DNA from: an uncultured Ruminiclostridium sp.
GTDB taxonomy: Bacteria > Bacillota > Clostridia > Oscillospirales > Ruminococcaceae
DNA length: 8,370 bases
NCBI GenBank assembly: GCA_910585505.1
Contig: CAJUFF010000133.1
Span: forward strand, 1 to 8,370
Reading direction: 5' to 3'
A program made the translations under genes and the position numbers. The notes beneath the pieces are model-generated. The model was not told the DNA's origin and ran no database searches. It saw only the letters and a program-made list of their open reading frames with translations. This document shows positions 5,937 through 8,370 of this stretch, one piece after another (positions within the stretch are counted from its first letter, which is position 1; each line of letters opens with the position of its first letter).

Positions 5937-8075
5937 TTACTTCTTAAAAAGCTCCTTTATTTTTCCCAATATCTTCTTATCACTCTTATCCTGCTGCCCT
6001 TCGCGGTTTTTATACGCCTGCTCGTAAAAATAAAGCTGCGAATCCAATACCGGTTCGCCTTCCTTCGGCTCCCTTTTGCGGTAAGTTCCGTCGGGAAGCT
6101 GTACTCTCGCTTTCACATTATCCTTAAGCATGGTGTTGAAAATTTCCGTCAGCCGCTCCTGTATAACGGGGCTTTTTATCGGAGCCGCAACCTCTACCCG
6201 CTTTTCGGTGTTGCGGGTCATAAAATCGGCGGAGCTTATGAAAATTTTACGCCGTTCGCCGTTCCCGAAAATATATATACGGCTGTGTTCCAGAAATCTT
6301 CCTACTATCGAGCTTACGGTTATGTTTTCCGTACAGCCTTCTATGCCAGCCACAAGGCAGCAGATACCGCGTATAATAAGCTGAACCTTAACACCCTTCT
6401 TGCTGGCCTCAGACAGCTTCTGTATAATATCTATATCCGTGAGCGAATTCATTTTTATGCCTATATACCCTTCGGAACCGTAGGTTATTTCACGGTCTAT
6501 CAGCTCCACTACGCGGGATTTAAGGCAGTTGGGAGCTACCCAAAGCGTGGAGCTGCTCTCCACCGCAGTTCCCACCGACAGATTATTGAACACCAGCGAA
6601 GCGTCCGCACCAAATTCCTTGTCCGAAGTAATCAAGGTAAGATCGGTATAAAGCTTAGAGGTGCGCTCATTATAGTTTCCCGTTCCTATCTGTGTAATAT
6701 ACTTTATTTCATTGCCAATGCGCCTTGTTATAAGAAGCAGCTTGGAGTGCACCTTTAATGAATCCAATCCGTAAATTACCGTAACACCGGCGTCGGCGAG
6801 CCGCTTTGCCCAACCTATGTTGTTTTCCTCGTCAAATCTCGCCCGAAGTTCAACCAGCGCCAAAACCTCCTTACCCGCCTCCGCCGCGCGAATCAGAGCG
6901 TTCACTATTTTGCTGTCTCTTGCCACTCTGTATAGGGTTATTTTTATGGAAACCACGGTAGAATCGGCTGCCGCTTCCTCCAGAAGCGAGATAAAGCACT
7001 GAAAGCGCTCATAAGGATAAAACAGGAGCAAATCCTGTTGTTCCGCCTGCTTCATCATAGAAACGCCTTCCTTTACCATAAGCGGCTGCTGCGGAGTAAG
7101 CTTTGTAAAAAACAGCTCCTCCATTCCTTCCAGCCTATCTCTCAGCGCTCCCGCAAAGCCGAAATCAAGAGGGCATTGCTGCGTAAATATAAAGCTCCCC
7201 CCCAAATCCAGTCCCAATTTCTTCGCCAGCAGTTCCCTGTCAAACTCCCCGTTTTTAGATAACAGCTCCACGCGTACGGGAGCCAGCTTTTTGCGCTTTT
7301 TTATCAGTTCCTCCATAATGTCGCGGAAATCCACGTCATGGTCATACAGCGCCTCGTTCACGTCTATATCCGCGTTTCTCGTAATGCGAAATATATTGCG
7401 GCTCAGCACGTCAAAATTCGGAAAAGCCAGATGCACAAAGTGCACTATAAGATCCTCCATCAGCAAAAAACGTATTTCCCCTTCTTCCGCAGGAAGAAAA
7501 ATAAGCCTTTCAAAAATATCCGAAGCGGTAAGCGGCAGTATGCCTAAAAGAGCGTGTTTTTCACCGCCGTGATGTTTTAAATAAACACCCGCATACAGCT
7601 CTTTGTTTTTCACAAACGGCATGGGATGCGTCTTGTCCACCACAATCGGAGACAGAAGAGGAAGAATTTCCTTTTTAAAGTACTTTTCCAGTGCTTCCTC
7701 TTCGCTTTTATACCTGAGCTTATCCGGATAAACCTGTTCTATTCCGTGCTCCTTAAGCTTTTTAATTATATCTTTGTACGCCTTTTCCTTTCGCGGAAGC
7801 AGCTCGGCGGTGCGTAAGGCTATTTTTTCAAGCTGTTCGGAAGGAGTAAGGCCCGACTTATTGTCCTTTTTCGCTTCCTTGACGATAGTCTGATCGTGTA
7901 AAGTACCCACTCTTACCATAAAAAATTCATCAAGATTGCTGCAAAAAATCGACACGAAATTTAAACGCTCCATAAGAGGCAAAGATGAGTCCTCCGCCTC
8001 TTCAAGAACGCGTTCGTTAAATTTAAGCCAAGACAGCTCGCGATTATCAAAGCAGCCGTTAAATATTTCGTTCAT
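5937..8075 (-). CDS. ppk1: Polyphosphate kinase 1
   Basis: A complete 712-aa PPK1 (family usually about 680-740 aa) that reversibly transfers the terminal phosphate of ATP to polyphosphate. The N-terminal domain begins with FDNRELSWLKFNERVLEEA (9-27) and has FCSNLDEFFMVRVG (44-57), both PPK1 hallmarks. The head domain (about 110-320) includes SPIVVDKTHPMPF (142-154). In the two phospholipase-D-like C-terminal domains, LKVHSKLLL (440-448) carries His443, equivalent to the autophosphorylated His435 of E. coli PPK1, and FLEHSRIY (594-601) carries His597, equivalent to His592. IGTGNYNERT (463-472) is also conserved. The last 25 residues are Lys-rich and variable. ATG 8075 has AAAAGGAAA about 8 nt upstream and gives the family-typical N terminus. 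No ppx exopolyphosphatase gene is visible nearby. It lies 172 bp upstream of polA and may share its transcript. Confidence 0.97.
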   Translation of the reverse strand: MNEIFNGCFDNRELSWLKFNERVLEEAEDSSLPLMERLNFVSIFCSNLDEFFMVRVGTLHDQTIVKEAKKDNKSGLTPSEQLEKIALRTAELLPRKEKAYKDIIKKLKEHGIEQVYPDKLRYKSEEEALEKYFKKEILPLLSPIVVDKTHPMPFVKNKELYAGVYLKHHGGEKHALLGILPLTASDIFERLIFLPAEEGEIRFLLMEDLIVHFVHLAFPNFDVLSRNIFRITRNADIDVNEALYDHDVDFRDIMEELIKKRKKLAPVRVELLSKNGEFDRELLAKKLGLDLGGSFIFTQQCPLDFGFAGALRDRLEGMEELFFTKLTPQQPLMVKEGVSMMKQAEQQDLLLFYPYERFQCFISLLEEAAADSTVVSIKITLYRVARDSKIVNALIRAAEAGKEVLALVELRARFDEENNIGWAKRLADAGVTVIYGLDSLKVHSKLLLITRRIGNEIKYITQIGTGNYNERTSKLYTDLTLITSDKEFGADASLVFNNLSVGTAVESSSTLWVAPNCLKSRVVELIDREITYGSEGYIGIKMNSLTDIDIIQKLSEASKKGVKVQLIIRGICCLVAGIEGCTENITVSSIVGRFLEHSRIYIFGNGERRKIFISSADFMTRNTEKRVEVAAPIKSPVIQERLTEIFNTMLKDNVKARVQLPDGTYRKREPKEGEPVLDSQLYFYEQAYKNREGQQDKSDKKILGKIKELFKK

Positions 8076-8098
8076 TTTACAAATTTCCTTTTTATTTA

Positions 8099-8185
8099 AG
8101 AGCTTGTATTCATGGGATTTGTGCGTGGATTTCTGAGCAAATGTTGATGAAAAGGCGCGCTCTATTTCCTACGAATACAAGCTCT
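8099..8185. repeat. 87-bp inverted-repeat element immediately upstream of the ppk1 ribosome site
   Basis: Exact 13-bp terminal inverted repeats AGAGCTTGTATTC (8099-8111) and GAATACAAGCTCT (8173-8185). Pairing continues inward for six more positions (8112-8117 with 8172-8167), where the only imperfections are one G.U-type and one A.C-type pair depending on the strand. The interior also has a short GAGC/GCTC stem (8135-8138 with 8159-8162). Read as ppk1 leader RNA, the hairpin ends about 9 nt before the Shine-Dalgarno sequence. Both arms resemble the start of the copy upstream of polA (GTATTCATAGGAT at 5871-5883), so the structure belongs to the repeat family and is not specific to ppk1. Confidence 0.7.
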
Positions 8186-8221
8186 GAGTTTTGTGAAAAG
8201 CATTTTTTATCGTAAAAGCGC

Positions 8222-8260
8222 AAAAAGGGCGGAGTTTTTTCGTAGTTCTCCCCCCTTTTT
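8222..8260. terminator. Strong hairpin, probable bidirectional intrinsic terminator
   Basis: AAAAAGGGCGGAG (8222-8234) pairs with CTCCCCCCTTTTT (8248-8260), a 13-bp stem with a single C/C mismatch around a 13-nt loop. On both strands the GC-rich stem ends in a run of five T, as in bidirectional terminators. On the minus strand it would stop transcription entering from the right, so ppk1 would need its own promoter between here and 8090. I could not identify one with confidence. It also forms hairpin 1 of the repeat element. Confidence 0.65.
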
Positions 8261-8370
8261 AAGGCAATACCGCACAAAGATTGTCGTGCAGACGCGCAGT
8301 CAGATTTTTCGTCAAATTGTCCAAAACGACGCAGGAATACCGGCGTATTTCAAGGAGTTTTGGGCAAAAA

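Larger units (their letters stand above)
8099..8370 (-). repeat. Copy C of the dispersed intergenic repeat, upstream of ppk1 (continues past the window edge)
   Basis: The region between ppk1 and the right edge has no recognised gene. It contains, in minus orientation, the same ordered blocks as the spacer upstream of polA, and within it the two hairpins at 8222-8260 and 8099-8185. The detectable match covers about 8300 to 8149. The part from 8301 to 8370 has no counterpart in the window, but is open in two frames on the minus strand and one on the plus strand without a start codon, as often seen in repeats with unusual composition. The right boundary is therefore unknown. Confidence 0.5.

Noticed and set aside
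5920..5960. Terminator for ppk1 at AGCTTTTTTTC just after its stop codon
   Set aside because: The T run is present, but no GC-rich hairpin immediately precedes it on the minus strand.
5733..6758. A 341-codon open frame on the plus strand covering the ppk1-polA spacer and the 3' part of ppk1
   Set aside because: It is antisense to the ppk1 catalytic region, begins inside the polA start and passes through the repeat element. The minus frame carries unmistakable PPK1 motifs, so this is a shadow.

Overview
The window looks like part of a chromosome from a Gram-positive, clostridial-type bacterium (Clostridia, plausibly Oscillospiraceae/Ruminococcaceae-like). This rests on protein flavour (a Pol I without recognisable proofreading residues, a small sigma factor overlapping a one-TM membrane protein gene), strong AGGAGG-type ribosome sites and moderate-to-low GC. 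The genus cannot be named from the sequence alone. Every convincing gene lies on the minus strand, so transcription runs from the right edge to the left.

Right part (8370 to 5765): a non-coding stretch with a strong hairpin terminator and an 87-bp inverted-repeat element leads into ppk1 (polyphosphate kinase, complete). A 172-bp spacer follows, holding a diverged copy of the same repeat in the opposite orientation. Middle (5764 to 2326): polA (DNA polymerase I), then after 66 bp a low-molecular-weight phosphatase-family gene, then after 1 bp rimI (ribosomal protein S18 N-acetyltransferase). An intrinsic terminator overlapping the rimI stop codon closes this run. The run serves housekeeping functions: polyphosphate metabolism, DNA repair and replication, dephosphorylation and ribosomal protein modification.

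Left part (2259 to 303): an ECF-like sigma factor gene overlaps by 14 bp a gene for an uncharacterised membrane protein with a short cytoplasmic head, one transmembrane helix and a large outer domain. The arrangement suggests a sigma factor with its membrane-bound regulator. The extreme left (1 to 302) holds no recognised gene. It does carry an exact consensus sigma-A promoter (TTGACA, 17 bp, TATAAT) pointing out of the window. Its predicted transcript contains a long imperfect hairpin and a 30-codon hydrophobic reading frame.

The least ordinary signals are (i) the dispersed repeat in the ppk1 and polA upstream regions, whose two hairpins persist although the sequence has diverged, and (ii) the perfect promoter with its short structured transcript. 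No rRNA, tRNA, CRISPR array, transposase or complete mobile element was seen.
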